A stretch of DNA of 16,173 nucleotides, from positions 1 through 16,173 of the forward strand of contig CAAGIG010000006.1 in assembly GCA_900769885.1 (NCBI GenBank), in the 5' to 3' direction. Shown piece by piece: positions 7,439-15,945 of this stretch. A model generated the notes under the pieces. It ran no database searches and was not told the origin of the DNA. It was given only the letters and a program-made list of their open reading frames with translations. Within the stretch, counting starts at the first letter, position 1. The number at the start of each line of letters is the position of its first letter. The DNA comes from Rikenellaceae bacterium (GTDB lineage Bacteria > Bacteroidota > Bacteroidia > Bacteroidales > UBA932). Made by a program: the position numbers and the translations under genes.

Positions 7439-10400
7439 ATGGCTTTCAAAAAAGATAATAAAATCAAAAACAATTTCGGAAAAATCTCAATCGGACTTGC
7501 CTCTCCAGAAGAAATCTTGGAGAGGTCATCCGGAGAGGTTCTAAAACCTGAAACTGTCAATTACCGTACATACAAGCCTGAGCGTGATGGTCTTTTCTGC
7601 GAAAGAATATTCGGTCCCTCAAAGGATTACGAATGTCATTGCGGCAAATACAAAAGAATCCGCTATCGTGGTATCATCTGCGACCGTTGTGGTGTAGAAG
7701 TTACAGAGAAGAAAGTACGTAGAGAAAGAATGGGACACATCGCTTTGACTGTTCCCGTTGCACACATCTGGTATTTCCGCTCAACTCCCAACAAAATCGG
7801 CAGCTTGTTAGGTATCCCTTCCAAGAAATTGGAATCAGTTATCTATTACGAAAGATATGTAGTTATCCAACCAGGTATCGCAGAAGAATTTGGTGTTAAG
7901 AAACTTGACCTTCTTTCTGAAGACGAATACCTTGACATAATGGACAAACTTCCTGAATTGAAGAAGGAAGATCCTGATTATGAACAAAAGAGATTCATCG
8001 CAGGAATGGGTGCTGAAGCTATCTACACCCTTTTGGTGAACATCGACTTGGATGAACTTTCATACGAACTTCGTCATAGAACTGAGAAAGAGTCATCACA
8101 ACAAAGAAAAGCTGATGCTCTTAAACGTTTGAATGTTATCGAAGCATTCCGTGAGTCAAAAGAAGTGAACAGACCTGAGTGGATGATTATGAAGGTTATC
8201 CCTGTAATCCCACCCGATTTGAGACCTCTCGTTCCACTTGATGGTGGTCGTTTCGCAACTTCTGACTTGAATGACCTATATAGAAGAGTTATTATCAGAA
8301 ATAACCGTCTTAAGAGACTGATTGAGATCAAAGCACCTGAAGTGATTCTTAGAAATGAGAAACGTATGCTTCAAGAGGCTGTAGACTCTCTATTCGACAA
8401 CTCACGCAAATCAAATGCGGTTAAGACCGATGCAAACAGAACACTGAAATCACTTTCAGACAGTTTGAAAGGTAAACAAGGTCGTTTCCGTCAAAACTTG
8501 CTTGGTAAACGTGTGGACTACTCTGCCCGTTCAGTTATTGTCGTAGGTCCCGAACTTAAGATGCACGAATGTGGTTTGCCCAAATTTATGGCTGCAGAGC
8601 TTTACAAACCATTCATTATCAGAAAATTGATTGAAAGAGGTATTGTTAAGACTGTTCGTTCAGCTAAGAAGATTGTAGATAAGAAAGAGCCCGTAATCTG
8701 GGATATCCTTGAAAATGTAATGAAAGGACACCCTGTATTGCTGAACCGTGCTCCTACCCTACACCGTTTGGGTATTCAGGCATTCCAGCCAAAACTTATC
8801 GAAGGTAAAGCAATCCAGCTTCACCCTCTATCTTGTACAGCGTTCAACGCCGACTTTGACGGTGACCAGATGGCGGTACACTTGCCACTTGGTAACGCTG
8901 CAATCCTTGAGGCTCAACTCCTAATGCTTGGTTCACACAACATTTTGAACCCTGCTAACGGTGCTCCTATCACTGTCCCTTCTCAGGACATGGTGCTTGG
9001 TCTATACTACATTACCAAGAACAGAGCAGGAGTTAAAGGAGAAGGAATGACATTCTATGGTCCTGAAGAAGTTATCATTGCATACAATGAAGGAAGAGTT
9101 GCTCTTCACGCGAAGATTTCAGTAAGACTTCCTAAAGATATGAATGATCCTTCAAAAGGATACAGACTATACGAAAACACCACTGTAGGTCGTGTACTTT
9201 TCAACCAGGTAGTTCCTGCAGAAGTTGGTTATATCAACGAACTGCTAACCAAAAAATCACTTCGTGATATTATCGGTAAAGTAGTTAAAGTTGCAGGTGT
9301 TGCACGCACAGCCCAATTCCTTGATGATATCAAAGCAATTGGTTACAATATGGCGTTCAAAGGTGGTCTGTCATTCAACTTGGCTGACGTGATTATCCCT
9401 GAACAAAAAGCTGAGTTGGTAGAAGCCGGCTACAAAGAGGTTGAAAATATCCAACAAAGTTACAACTTCGGTCTAATCACCAACAACGAAAGATACAACC
9501 AGATTATCGATATCTGGACCACAACAAACTCTCGTTTGACCAATATGGTGACCAAAAACATTGAGCAAGACCAACAAGGTTTCAACCCTATCTATATGAT
9601 GCTTGACTCAGGTGCCCGTGGTTCAAAAGAGCAGATTCGTCAGTTGTGCGGTATGCGTGGTTTGATGGCTAAACCTCAAAAATCAGGTTCAACCGGAGCA
9701 GAGATTATCGAAAACCCTATTCTTTCTAACTTTAAAGAAGGTCTATCGGTTCTTGAGTACTTTATCTCTACCCACGGTGCCCGTAAAGGTCTTGCCGATA
9801 CAGCGCTTAAAACTGCTGACGCAGGTTACTTGACCCGTCGTCTTGTGGACGTATCTCACGATGTTATCATCAACGAAGAAGACTGTAAGACACTTAGAGG
9901 TATCGTTGCTACAGCTATCAAGAATAAAGATGAAATCGTAGAATCACTTTACGACAGAATCCTTGGTAGAACATCTGTTCACGATATTTACAACCCTCTT
10001 ACCGGAGAACTTATCCTTTCAGCAAACGAAGAAATCACAGAAGATATTGCTGCTAAAATTTCTGCATTGCCTATTGAGCAGGTTGAAATCCGTTCAGTAC
10101 TTACCTGTGAATCTAAGAAAGGTGTTTGTGCTAAATGTTACGGACGAAACCTTGCTACCGGCAGAATGGTTGAAAAAGGTGAAGTTGTCGGTGTTATCGC
10201 AGCACAATCAATCGGTGAACCAGGTACTCAGTTGACACTACGTACCTTCCACGTCGGTGGTACCGCATCAAGCATTGCATCAGAATCAGAAATCGTTGCA
10301 AGATATGATGGTCGTCTTGAATTCGAAGAACTTAGAACTGTTGTCAAACAGGAAGAGGGAGGAGAATTCGATATCGTTATCGGTCGTACAGCTGAAATGC

Positions 10401-11707
10401 GTATCGTAGATGTAAACACAGGAATTACACTTTCACAACACAATATCCCTTATGGTGCAAAATTGTACCAAAAGAATGGTGCTACCATCTCTAAAGGAGA
10501 CAAGATCTGTGAATGGGACGCTTATAACGCAGTTACCATCACCGAGTTGGCTGGTACCGTAGCTTACGACAGCCTTGTAGAAGGTGTTACATTCAGAGAA
10601 GAGGCAACTGATGAATTCTCTCTACACAGAGAAAAAGTTGTTATCGAATCTCGTGACAAATCGAAGAACCCTACCATCCGCATTATGCAAGGTGACATCG
10701 AGGTTAAACAATACAACTTGCCTGTAGGTGCTCACATTATGGTAGATAACGGTCAGGAAGTTAAAGCCGGTGAAGTACTTGTGAAAATCCCTCGTGCTAT
10801 CGGTAAATCTGGTGACATTACCGGAGGTCTTCCTCGTGTAACTGAGTTGTTCGAAGCCCGTAACCCTTCAAACCCTGCAATCGTAGCTGAAATTAACGGT
10901 GAAGTTCAAATGGGTAAAATCAAACGCGGTAACAGAGAAATCATCATCAGATCTAAGAACAATGATGAAAAACGCTACCTCGTTCCCCTATCAAAACAAA
11001 TTCTTGTACAAGAGAACGACTATATCAGAGCAGGTATGCCTCTATCAGATGGAGCAATTTCTCCTTCAGACATCCTTGCAATCCAAGGTCCTATCAAAGT
11101 TCAAGAGTACATTGTTAACGAGATCCAGGAAGTGTATCGTATGCAAGGTGTGAAGATCAACGACAAACACTTTGAAATCATCGTTAGACAAATGATGAGA
11201 AAAGTAGAAATCGTAGATCCGGGTGATACCAAATTCCTACCTGAACAACTTGTTGACAAATGGGAATTCCACGAAGAGAACGACTCAATGTTTGGTAAGA
11301 AAGTGGTTCTTGACGCAGGAGACTCTACAGAACTAAGACCTGGTCAAATCGTTACAGCAAGACGTCTAAGAGATGAAAACTCAATGCTAAGACGCCAGGA
11401 TTTGAAACTTGTTGAAGCAAGAGACGCAGTTCCTGCTACATCAAACCAAATCCTACAAGGTATTACACGTGCCGCATTGAGAACAAACAGCTTTATGTCA
11501 GCTGCATCATTCCAGGAAACAACCAAAGTGTTGAGTGAAGCTGCTATCCGCGGTAAATCTGACACATTGGAAGGTTTGAAAGAGAATGTAATCTGCGGTC
11601 ACTTGATCCCTGCAGGTACAGGTCAAAGAGACTTTGACAGAGTAATCGTTGCATCTATGGATGAATTCAACAAAATGTCTGCTCCAATCAGACGTAAAGA
11701 AGAATAA
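7439..11707 (+). CDS. rpoC: DNA-directed RNA polymerase subunit beta'
   Basis: The 1422-residue protein is full-length beta'. Zinc site 1 near the N-terminus has C66, C68, C81 and C84 ([15 protein letters not shown]). The catalytic Mg-binding motif NADFDGD is at 470-476. Zinc site 2 has C816, C890, C897 and C900 (the last three in [11 protein letters not shown]). The bridge-helix/trigger-loop region includes [19 protein letters not shown] and the sequence [16 protein letters not shown]. Together with beta, alpha and omega it forms the RNA polymerase core. Its start context AATCAATTATGGCT is identical over 14 bases to that of rplK. The gene is 31 nt after rpoB with no terminator between them, and a strong terminator follows 23 nt after the stop codon. 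Confidence 0.98.
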   Translation: MAFKKDNKIKNNFGKISIGLASPEEILERSSGEVLKPETVNYRTYKPERDGLFCERIFGPSKDYECHCGKYKRIRYRGIICDRCGVEVTEKKVRRERMGHIALTVPVAHIWYFRSTPNKIGSLLGIPSKKLESVIYYERYVVIQPGIAEEFGVKKLDLLSEDEYLDIMDKLPELKKEDPDYEQKRFIAGMGAEAIYTLLVNIDLDELSYELRHRTEKESSQQRKADALKRLNVIEAFRESKEVNRPEWMIMKVIPVIPPDLRPLVPLDGGRFATSDLNDLYRRVIIRNNRLKRLIEIKAPEVILRNEKRMLQEAVDSLFDNSRKSNAVKTDANRTLKSLSDSLKGKQGRFRQNLLGKRVDYSARSVIVVGPELKMHECGLPKFMAAELYKPFIIRKLIERGIVKTVRSAKKIVDKKEPVIWDILENVMKGHPVLLNRAPTLHRLGIQAFQPKLIEGKAIQLHPLSCTAFNADFDGDQMAVHLPLGNAAILEAQLLMLGSHNILNPANGAPITVPSQDMVLGLYYITKNRAGVKGEGMTFYGPEEVIIAYNEGRVALHAKISVRLPKDMNDPSKGYRLYENTTVGRVLFNQVVPAEVGYINELLTKKSLRDIIGKVVKVAGVARTAQFLDDIKAIGYNMAFKGGLSFNLADVIIPEQKAELVEAGYKEVENIQQSYNFGLITNNERYNQIIDIWTTTNSRLTNMVTKNIEQDQQGFNPIYMMLDSGARGSKEQIRQLCGMRGLMAKPQKSGSTGAEIIENPILSNFKEGLSVLEYFISTHGARKGLADTALKTADAGYLTRRLVDVSHDVIINEEDCKTLRGIVATAIKNKDEIVESLYDRILGRTSVHDIYNPLTGELILSANEEITEDIAAKISALPIEQVEIRSVLTCESKKGVCAKCYGRNLATGRMVEKGEVVGVIAAQSIGEPGTQLTLRTFHVGGTASSIASESEIVARYDGRLEFEELRTVVKQEEGGEFDIVIGRTAEMRIVDVNTGITLSQHNIPYGAKLYQKNGATISKGDKICEWDAYNAVTITELAGTVAYDSLVEGVTFREEATDEFSLHREKVVIESRDKSKNPTIRIMQGDIEVKQYNLPVGAHIMVDNGQEVKAGEVLVKIPRAIGKSGDITGGLPRVTELFEARNPSNPAIVAEINGEVQMGKIKRGNREIIIRSKNNDEKRYLVPLSKQILVQENDYIRAGMPLSDGAISPSDILAIQGPIKVQEYIVNEIQEVYRMQGVKINDKHFEIIVRQMMRKVEIVDPGDTKFLPEQLVDKWEFHEENDSMFGKKVVLDAGDSTELRPGQIVTARRLRDENSMLRRQDLKLVEARDAVPATSNQILQGITRAALRTNSFMSAASFQETTKVLSEAAIRGKSDTLEGLKENVICGHLIPAGTGQRDFDRVIVASMDEFNKMSAPIRRKEE

Positions 11708-11730
11708 TTCCATAATGAATAAATAATCAG

Positions 11731-11758
11731 AAGGGCAGCCAAAAGGTTGCCCTTTTTT
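11731..11758 (+). terminator. Intrinsic terminator of rpoC
   Basis: AAGGGCAGCC (11731-11740) pairs with GGTTGCCCTT (11745-11754) in a 10-bp stem with one G-T wobble and an AAAA loop, ending in six T residues (11753-11758). It lies 23 nt after the rpoC stop codon and closes the large ribosomal/RNA polymerase transcription unit. Confidence 0.93.
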
Positions 11759-11781
11759 ATAGCATTAAAGTCAAATTTGAC

Positions 11782-11789
11782 TATATTTG
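11782..11789 (+). promoter_or_regulatory. Putative promoter -7 box of the carbonic anhydrase-murI unit
   Basis: TATATTTG matches the Bacteroidota consensus TAnnTTTG and is followed by TC. It lies 23 nt after the U-tract of the rpoC terminator and 40 nt before the next ATG, which suits a short 5' untranslated region. The position 19-22 nt upstream reads TTTA/TTAT rather than TTTG, so the -33 box is weak. A palindrome TCAAATTTGA (11771-11780) lies just upstream of the box and could be coincidental or an operator. Confidence 0.5.
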
Positions 11790-11829
11790 TCGTAGATGAC
11801 AAACTGGTTATCATAAAACATAATTCGAA

Positions 11830-12348
11830 ATGGCTATTATCAAGAAACTCAATGGTATAACACCTAAAATAGGTAAAAACTGCTTCATAGCAGAGAATGC
11901 GGCAATTATAGGAGACGTGGAAATCGGAGATGATTGCAGCATCTGGTACGGAGCTGTTCTCAGAGGAGACGTCAATCCGATAAGAATCGGAAACAGAGTA
12001 AACATCCAAGATGGAGCAGTTCTACATACACTACACAAGAAATCGGTAGTGGAAGTAGGAGATGATGTATCAGTAGGACACAATGCAATCATCCACGGTG
12101 CATCAGTCGGAAACAATGTTCTCGTAGGAATGGGGGCAATCCTTATGGATGGAGCAGAAATTCCCGATGGAACAATAGTAGCAGCCGGAGCAGTTGTTCT
12201 CAGCAATGCGAAACTGGAAAGTGGTGTATACGCCGGAATCCCTGCAAAACAAGTTAAAGAAGGCTCTGAAGCAATAACAGCCGCCGCACACAAAAATGCA
12301 CAAGGCTATATGATGTACAAAGAGTGGTTCCTTAGCGAAGAAGAATAA
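11830..12348 (+). CDS. Gamma-class carbonic anhydrase-like hexapeptide-repeat protein
   Basis: The 172-residue protein is built of left-handed beta-helix hexapeptide repeats (IGDVEIGDDCSI, IGNRVNIQD, VGDDVSVGHNAIIHGASVGNNVLVGMG), followed by a C-terminal helix (about 145-170). The three zinc-ligand histidines of the gamma carbonic anhydrase family are present at H66, H84 and H89, together with R45, D47 and Q60 of the conserved RGD..NIQD segment. It lacks the acidic loop of the archaeal enzyme Cam and so resembles the YrdA/PaaY-like branch, whose members trimerise and bind metal but often show little or no hydratase activity. It has no signal peptide and is expected in the cytoplasm. It is the first gene of a putative unit with the lipoprotein and murI downstream. 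The fold and family are sure; the true reaction is not. Confidence 0.9.
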   Translation: MAIIKKLNGITPKIGKNCFIAENAAIIGDVEIGDDCSIWYGAVLRGDVNPIRIGNRVNIQDGAVLHTLHKKSVVEVGDDVSVGHNAIIHGASVGNNVLVGMGAILMDGAEIPDGTIVAAGAVVLSNAKLESGVYAGIPAKQVKEGSEAITAAAHKNAQGYMMYKEWFLSEEE

Positions 12349-12375
12349 AATAAACAAACATATCTGAATAGCGTT

Positions 12376-13488
12376 ATGAAAAAAATTTTGATGATTTTAT
12401 CGGCAGCTGCAATGTTGGCAGCCTGCACAACAAAACAAACCTACACTATTAACGGTCACATCGAAGGTGACTCAATGGACCTGTTCAACGGTATCGCAAT
12501 CCTTACCAGCAGAGATAGCGAAAATCCTACCAAAGACACTGTTCAAATTAGAGAAAACAAATTCAAATTTGAAGGAACAATCCAGACTCCTGTATTCCAC
12601 TACATCAGCATCCCCGGCATCTCAGGAGTTCTTCCAATCTTCCTTGAAAACGCAGACTACATAATTACAGGACACCAGGACTCTCTACCTAAAGCTAAAA
12701 TTGAAGGTGGTGAGAGCCAACAGCTTATCAAAGAATACAACAACAAAATCGACGAAGTTTCAAACAGATACAATATCAGAGAACTTATCAGAGATATGAG
12801 AGTTCCTACCACAACAGAAGAGAGAAAGGCTGAAGCTGAGTCACTATACTATGCTTGCCAGGAAGAATTGTCAAAATACAAAGACTCAATGATGCAAGCT
12901 CACCCTCTAACCCACTTCTATCTTAATATGTTCCACAATGATATGAGAGATATGGAACTGGAAGAGGTAATCAAAATCAAAGATGAATTCAAAGCAGATA
13001 AAAGATTCAAAGGAAACAGAACTGTTGAAAAAATCGAAGAGTATATCGCAAGAGAACAAGCTTTGGAAATCGGCAAAGTTGCTCCTGAAATCGTACTTCC
13101 TACCCCTGCAGGTGAAGAAATCAAACTTTCAGACATCTACTCTAAAAACAAAATTACAATGATCGACTTCTGGGCCGGCTGGTGTGGTCCTTGCCGCAAC
13201 TTTAACCCTACCCTTGTAAAAATCTACAACGAATACCACGACAAAGGATTCGAAGTATATGGCGTTTCATTGGATAAAACCAAAGAGAAATGGGAAGAAG
13301 CAATCAAAGAAGACAAACTTCCTTGGATTCACGTCTCAGAGCTTAAATACTGGAATGGAGAATACACCAAACTATACAATGTCAACTACATTCCTCAAAA
13401 CTTGTTTGTAGACCAAGAAGGTAAAATCATCGCAAGAAAAATCAGCGAAGAAGAAATCGAAACACTTCTTAAAGAAAGATTGAACTAA
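12376..13488 (+). CDS. TlpA-type thioredoxin-fold lipoprotein (DUF4369-like N-terminus)
   Basis: The 370-residue protein begins with a lipoprotein signal (MKKILMILSAAAMLAAC, lipobox LAAC, Cys17), so it should be anchored in a membrane and face the periplasm or surface. Residues about 20-115 form a beta-rich domain resembling the DUF4369 domain common before thioredoxins in Bacteroidota (YTINGHIEGD, IRENKFKFEGTI, FLENADYIITG). A charged helical linker covers about 120-225. The thioredoxin domain (about 228-370) has FWAGWCGPC with the redox cysteines C270 and C273 and the cis-proline in YIPQN (P340). It probably reduces or isomerises disulfides in exported proteins, or feeds electrons to a periplasmic partner. 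It starts 27 nt after the carbonic anhydrase gene and its stop is 2 nt before murI. Confidence 0.9.
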   Translation: MKKILMILSAAAMLAACTTKQTYTINGHIEGDSMDLFNGIAILTSRDSENPTKDTVQIRENKFKFEGTIQTPVFHYISIPGISGVLPIFLENADYIITGHQDSLPKAKIEGGESQQLIKEYNNKIDEVSNRYNIRELIRDMRVPTTTEERKAEAESLYYACQEELSKYKDSMMQAHPLTHFYLNMFHNDMRDMELEEVIKIKDEFKADKRFKGNRTVEKIEEYIAREQALEIGKVAPEIVLPTPAGEEIKLSDIYSKNKITMIDFWAGWCGPCRNFNPTLVKIYNEYHDKGFEVYGVSLDKTKEKWEEAIKEDKLPWIHVSELKYWNGEYTKLYNVNYIPQNLFVDQEGKIIARKISEEEIETLLKERLN

Positions 13489-13490
13489 AG

Positions 13491-14252
13491 ATGATTGGTG
13501 TTTACGACTCCGGTGTTGGCGGGCTGTCAGTATGGAAAGAACTGGTATCTCTTATGCCTGAAAAAGGTTACATTTATGTAGCCGACACAGCTCATTGTCC
13601 ATACGGAGAAAAACCAATCGACTATATAATTGAGAGAGCAGACAAGGTGAGTTCTTTTCTGATATCTCAAGGTGCAAAAATGGTGGTTGTCGCTTGCAAT
13701 ACAGCAACGGCAGCCGCCATTAATTTTCTTAGAAACAAATATCCCATACCATTTGTAGGTATGGAACCCGCTGTCAAACCGGCAGCGATTATCTCCAAAA
13801 GCGGAGTCGTAGGAGTGCTGGCAACAGCAAACACATTTAAAGGACGTCTTTACCGCGACACAGTAATGAAATACTGCTCAAAAACAAAAGTGATAGAAGT
13901 AGTAGGAAAAGGCCTTGTGGAGGCTGTAGAGAGCGGTTCATCAGCAGAAATACTACTCAGAAAATACATATCAGATCTTACTGCACAAAAGGCAGATGTA
14001 CTCGTTCTGGGTTGCACACACTTCCCATTCCTCACTGAGCAGATAAGAATGATTGCCCCAGGCGATATGACAATCATCAACCCGGCACCCGCTGTAGCAC
14101 TTCAGGCACAAAAGATAGCAAACACACTGAACATCTGTAACAATAAAAGAAGAGTATTCTACTCCACCGGGAGAACAGAATCACTCGAGCGTATAGCAAA
14201 AACTATCGACAATACACTGACTGCCGATAGTTTCATACACACTGATATCTAA
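13491..14252 (+). CDS. murI: Glutamate racemase
   Basis: This 253-residue enzyme converts L- to D-glutamate for peptidoglycan precursors in the cytoplasm. The substrate-binding start IGVYDSGVGGLSV (D6, S7) and the segment HCPYGEK (35-41) are present. Both catalytic cysteines are intact: C69 in VACNTATAAA and C175 in LGCTHFPFL, followed by the conserved T176 and H177. Length is typical of the family. The ATG lies 2 nt after the TAA of the upstream lipoprotein gene, so translation is probably coupled. The gene lies tail to tail with the secreted protein gene on the other strand, with 11 nt between the stop codons and no clear terminator. The linkage to a carbonic anhydrase and a TlpA-type gene is not the bamA-ompH-ompH-murI arrangement I recall from many Bacteroidales. 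Confidence 0.97.
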   Translation: MIGVYDSGVGGLSVWKELVSLMPEKGYIYVADTAHCPYGEKPIDYIIERADKVSSFLISQGAKMVVVACNTATAAAINFLRNKYPIPFVGMEPAVKPAAIISKSGVVGVLATANTFKGRLYRDTVMKYCSKTKVIEVVGKGLVEAVESGSSAEILLRKYISDLTAQKADVLVLGCTHFPFLTEQIRMIAPGDMTIINPAPAVALQAQKIANTLNICNNKRRVFYSTGRTESLERIAKTIDNTLTADSFIHTDI

Positions 14253-14263
14253 TTCAAGAAGAG

Positions 14264-14962
14264 TTATTTCTCTGTACACATCAGGAAGAGAGAGATAACG
14301 TGATCTTTATTTGAGAAATCAATATCATTCTTCTTAACAAATTCCTTTATCTGCTGTTTCTTCTCAGGGAAGAATTTGATAAATGATGATTGTTTACAAG
14401 AATATGTCTTATTCTTATGTGTCAACACATAGACAGTCTCAAGTCTATAATCTATCTCCATATCTTTACCATAACCCTTTGCAACATCGTGATCCTCGGC
14501 ATTATATGCGCGGGCTGTAGAGGTAGGGGCTAGATTTGCAAATCCTATATTGATTTCAGGCTCCTTAAAGTTAAAAATCTTCTTTTCTGAGAGGGAAGTT
14601 TGGCCATAAGCAGCAAGTTGATGAACGAATGTCCCATTCAATTGCTGATAGATAGCATCCCCTGCAAGAATTTTATTGACATTGGCAGCATTTGCCATCA
14701 ACAATGTATCTCCCTTGTCATTAATATATCTGACACTATTATCTACAAGACAGATATTCAAATCTGCCTCAAACTTTGTTCCATTCGTATAAAAGATATA
14801 CGCGTGAGTAAATTCAGGCATAAAGTAGGCCACTTCAGATGGCAATTTGGTAAGTAAATCTTCGCGAGAGGATGCAATAACAGAACCTTTAACGACATCC
14901 TGTGCAATAAGTGATGCGAATGAAGTAATCAGAATTGCAATTGAGACAAATATTCTTTTCAT
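14264..14962 (-). CDS. Secreted protein of unknown function
   Basis: The 232-residue protein is not recognised with certainty. It starts with a type I signal peptide (MKRIFVSIAILITSFASLIA, likely cut before Q21), so it should enter the periplasm or be exported. The middle has FYTNGTKFEADLNICLVDNSVRYINDKGDTL, which reads as short beta strands with a turn. The end has SFIKFFPEKKQQIKEFVKKND, a lysine-rich helix followed by DFSNKDHVISLFLMC. I recall a similar strand-rich body and a closing 'FPxKKxxIxxFxKxNxIDF' helix in other uncharacterised Bacteroidales exported proteins, but cannot verify this. It has its own promoter downstream of the SusD-linked unit. Three cysteines remain in the mature protein. 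No enzymatic motif was seen. Confidence 0.8.
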   Translation of the reverse strand: MKRIFVSIAILITSFASLIAQDVVKGSVIASSREDLLTKLPSEVAYFMPEFTHAYIFYTNGTKFEADLNICLVDNSVRYINDKGDTLLMANAANVNKILAGDAIYQQLNGTFVHQLAAYGQTSLSEKKIFNFKEPEINIGFANLAPTSTARAYNAEDHDVAKGYGKDMEIDYRLETVYVLTHKNKTYSCKQSSFIKFFPEKKQQIKEFVKKNDIDFSNKDHVISLFLMCTEK

Positions 14963-14989
14963 ACTCTATAATTTTAGTTATTATATTGA

Positions 14990-15021
14990 CAAATATAACT
15001 ATTCTAAAGATTAAATGCAAA
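14990..15021 (-). promoter_or_regulatory. Putative promoter of the secreted protein gene (TTTG-N20-TATATTTG)
   Basis: On the minus strand TTTG (15021-15018) is followed after exactly 20 nt by TATATTTG (14997-14990), the Bacteroidota -33/-7 promoter pattern with the expected spacing. The -7 box ends 27 nt before the ATG at 14962. The -33 TTTG is made from the last part of the U-tract of the preceding terminator, so the two elements overlap. It is the best promoter match in the window. Confidence 0.65.
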
Positions 15022-15051
15022 AAAAGGGCCAACCATATCGGTCAGCCCTTT
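15019..15051 (-). terminator. Intrinsic terminator of the SusD-linked unit
   Basis: Read on the minus strand, AAAGGGCTGACC (15051-15040) pairs with GGTTGGCCCTTT (15034-15023), a 12-bp stem with two G-T wobbles and loop GATAT. The 3' arm merges into a run of seven T residues (15025-15019). It lies about 21 nt after the stop codon of the lipoprotein gene. Confidence 0.9.
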
Positions 15052-15072
15052 GAAATTTATTTGGTATAAAGA

Positions 15073-15924
15073 TTATTTCTTAACACCTGTTGCGCCAGGG
15101 TATGAAAGAATGTAACCAGAACCTGCTTCGAAGTCACCATAGAACATACCGTTGTCAAGAACGAAACCGGCATTGTCAAAAGTGATTTGTACTGGGGTGT
15201 CAGGATAATATCCATCATCCAACAATTGACACATTTGAAGTTTTAGACCGTTGTAATCTACATAGTCAGTTAGAGAGAAGATCAAAGTGTTACCATCTCT
15301 TTGAGCTGAAATGTCACCATTGTCAGTAGCATAAACGAACCAATATTTGCTGTCGCTTTCTTTAGTGAATGCTACATCTGTAGGACTTTCAGGCCAGTAG
15401 TTTGATGTGAAAGTGTAAACACCTTCAATAACTACACCTTGAGCTTTTTCTGCTGTATAGATACAAGTAGAGTTACCTTCTACATTGTTACCTACAAGTT
15501 CGAATTCAAGGGTTACAGATTGATAATCTCTGTAGTAAGGAAGGCGGAATTCCAAGTTGTTGTAAGGAAGACCTGTTCCGTCAGTAGTTGAATCGTAAGG
15601 TCCGATATAAACCTCTTTTGAAGTGAAAATGATTTCAGCTGCAACTGTATCGGTTTTTTCTCTTTCAACGATTTCACGGGTAGTACCGTCAGGCAAGGTT
15701 GCAACAGCGCTTTTCAAAACTACTGTAGCAAGAGCAGAAGTAGTAGATTGCTCTACCATCTGAATAGGAACAAAGTGATACTGACCTGTCAATGAGAGTT
15801 CCATTGTTGGGTTCACGAATTGAACTTTAGTATCACCCAAAACTGGCTCAAATGTTCTTTTTGTACAAGATACAAAAAGGGTAAGAAGAGCAGCAACTGC
15901 TAATGATATTTTAATATATTTCAT
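15073..15924 (-). CDS. Surface lipoprotein in SusE/SusF position, family not recognised
   Basis: The 283-residue protein has a lipoprotein signal ending in LFVSC (Cys20). The mature part is rich in aromatic residues and beta strands. A first Ig-like or Calx-beta-like region spans about 30-165 (VQFVNPTMELSLTG, ATVVLKSAVATLPDG, SVTLEFELVGNNVEGNS). A C-terminal region from about 168 starts with GVYTFTSNYWPES and contains YWFVYATDNGDISAQRDGNTLIFSL, a pattern seen in glycan-associated Bacteroidota lipoproteins. It follows the SusD gene by 21 nt and ends at a terminator, so it is the last gene of that unit. By position it is likely a surface binding protein helping the SusCD transporter capture its substrate, but I do not recognise the Pfam family and the ligand is unknown. 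It has no catalytic motif that I can see. Confidence 0.8.
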   Translation of the reverse strand: MKYIKISLAVAALLTLFVSCTKRTFEPVLGDTKVQFVNPTMELSLTGQYHFVPIQMVEQSTTSALATVVLKSAVATLPDGTTREIVEREKTDTVAAEIIFTSKEVYIGPYDSTTDGTGLPYNNLEFRLPYYRDYQSVTLEFELVGNNVEGNSTCIYTAEKAQGVVIEGVYTFTSNYWPESPTDVAFTKESDSKYWFVYATDNGDISAQRDGNTLIFSLTDYVDYNGLKLQMCQLLDDGYYPDTPVQITFDNAGFVLDNGMFYGDFEAGSGYILSYPGATGVKK

Positions 15925-15945
15925 TTCTTATACTATTATTAACTA

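Noticed and set aside
11811..12293. 160-residue minus-strand frame opposite the carbonic anhydrase gene
   Set aside because: Its Pro/Ser/Thr-rich content mirrors the hexapeptide repeat on the other strand, and it would run against a well-supported gene.
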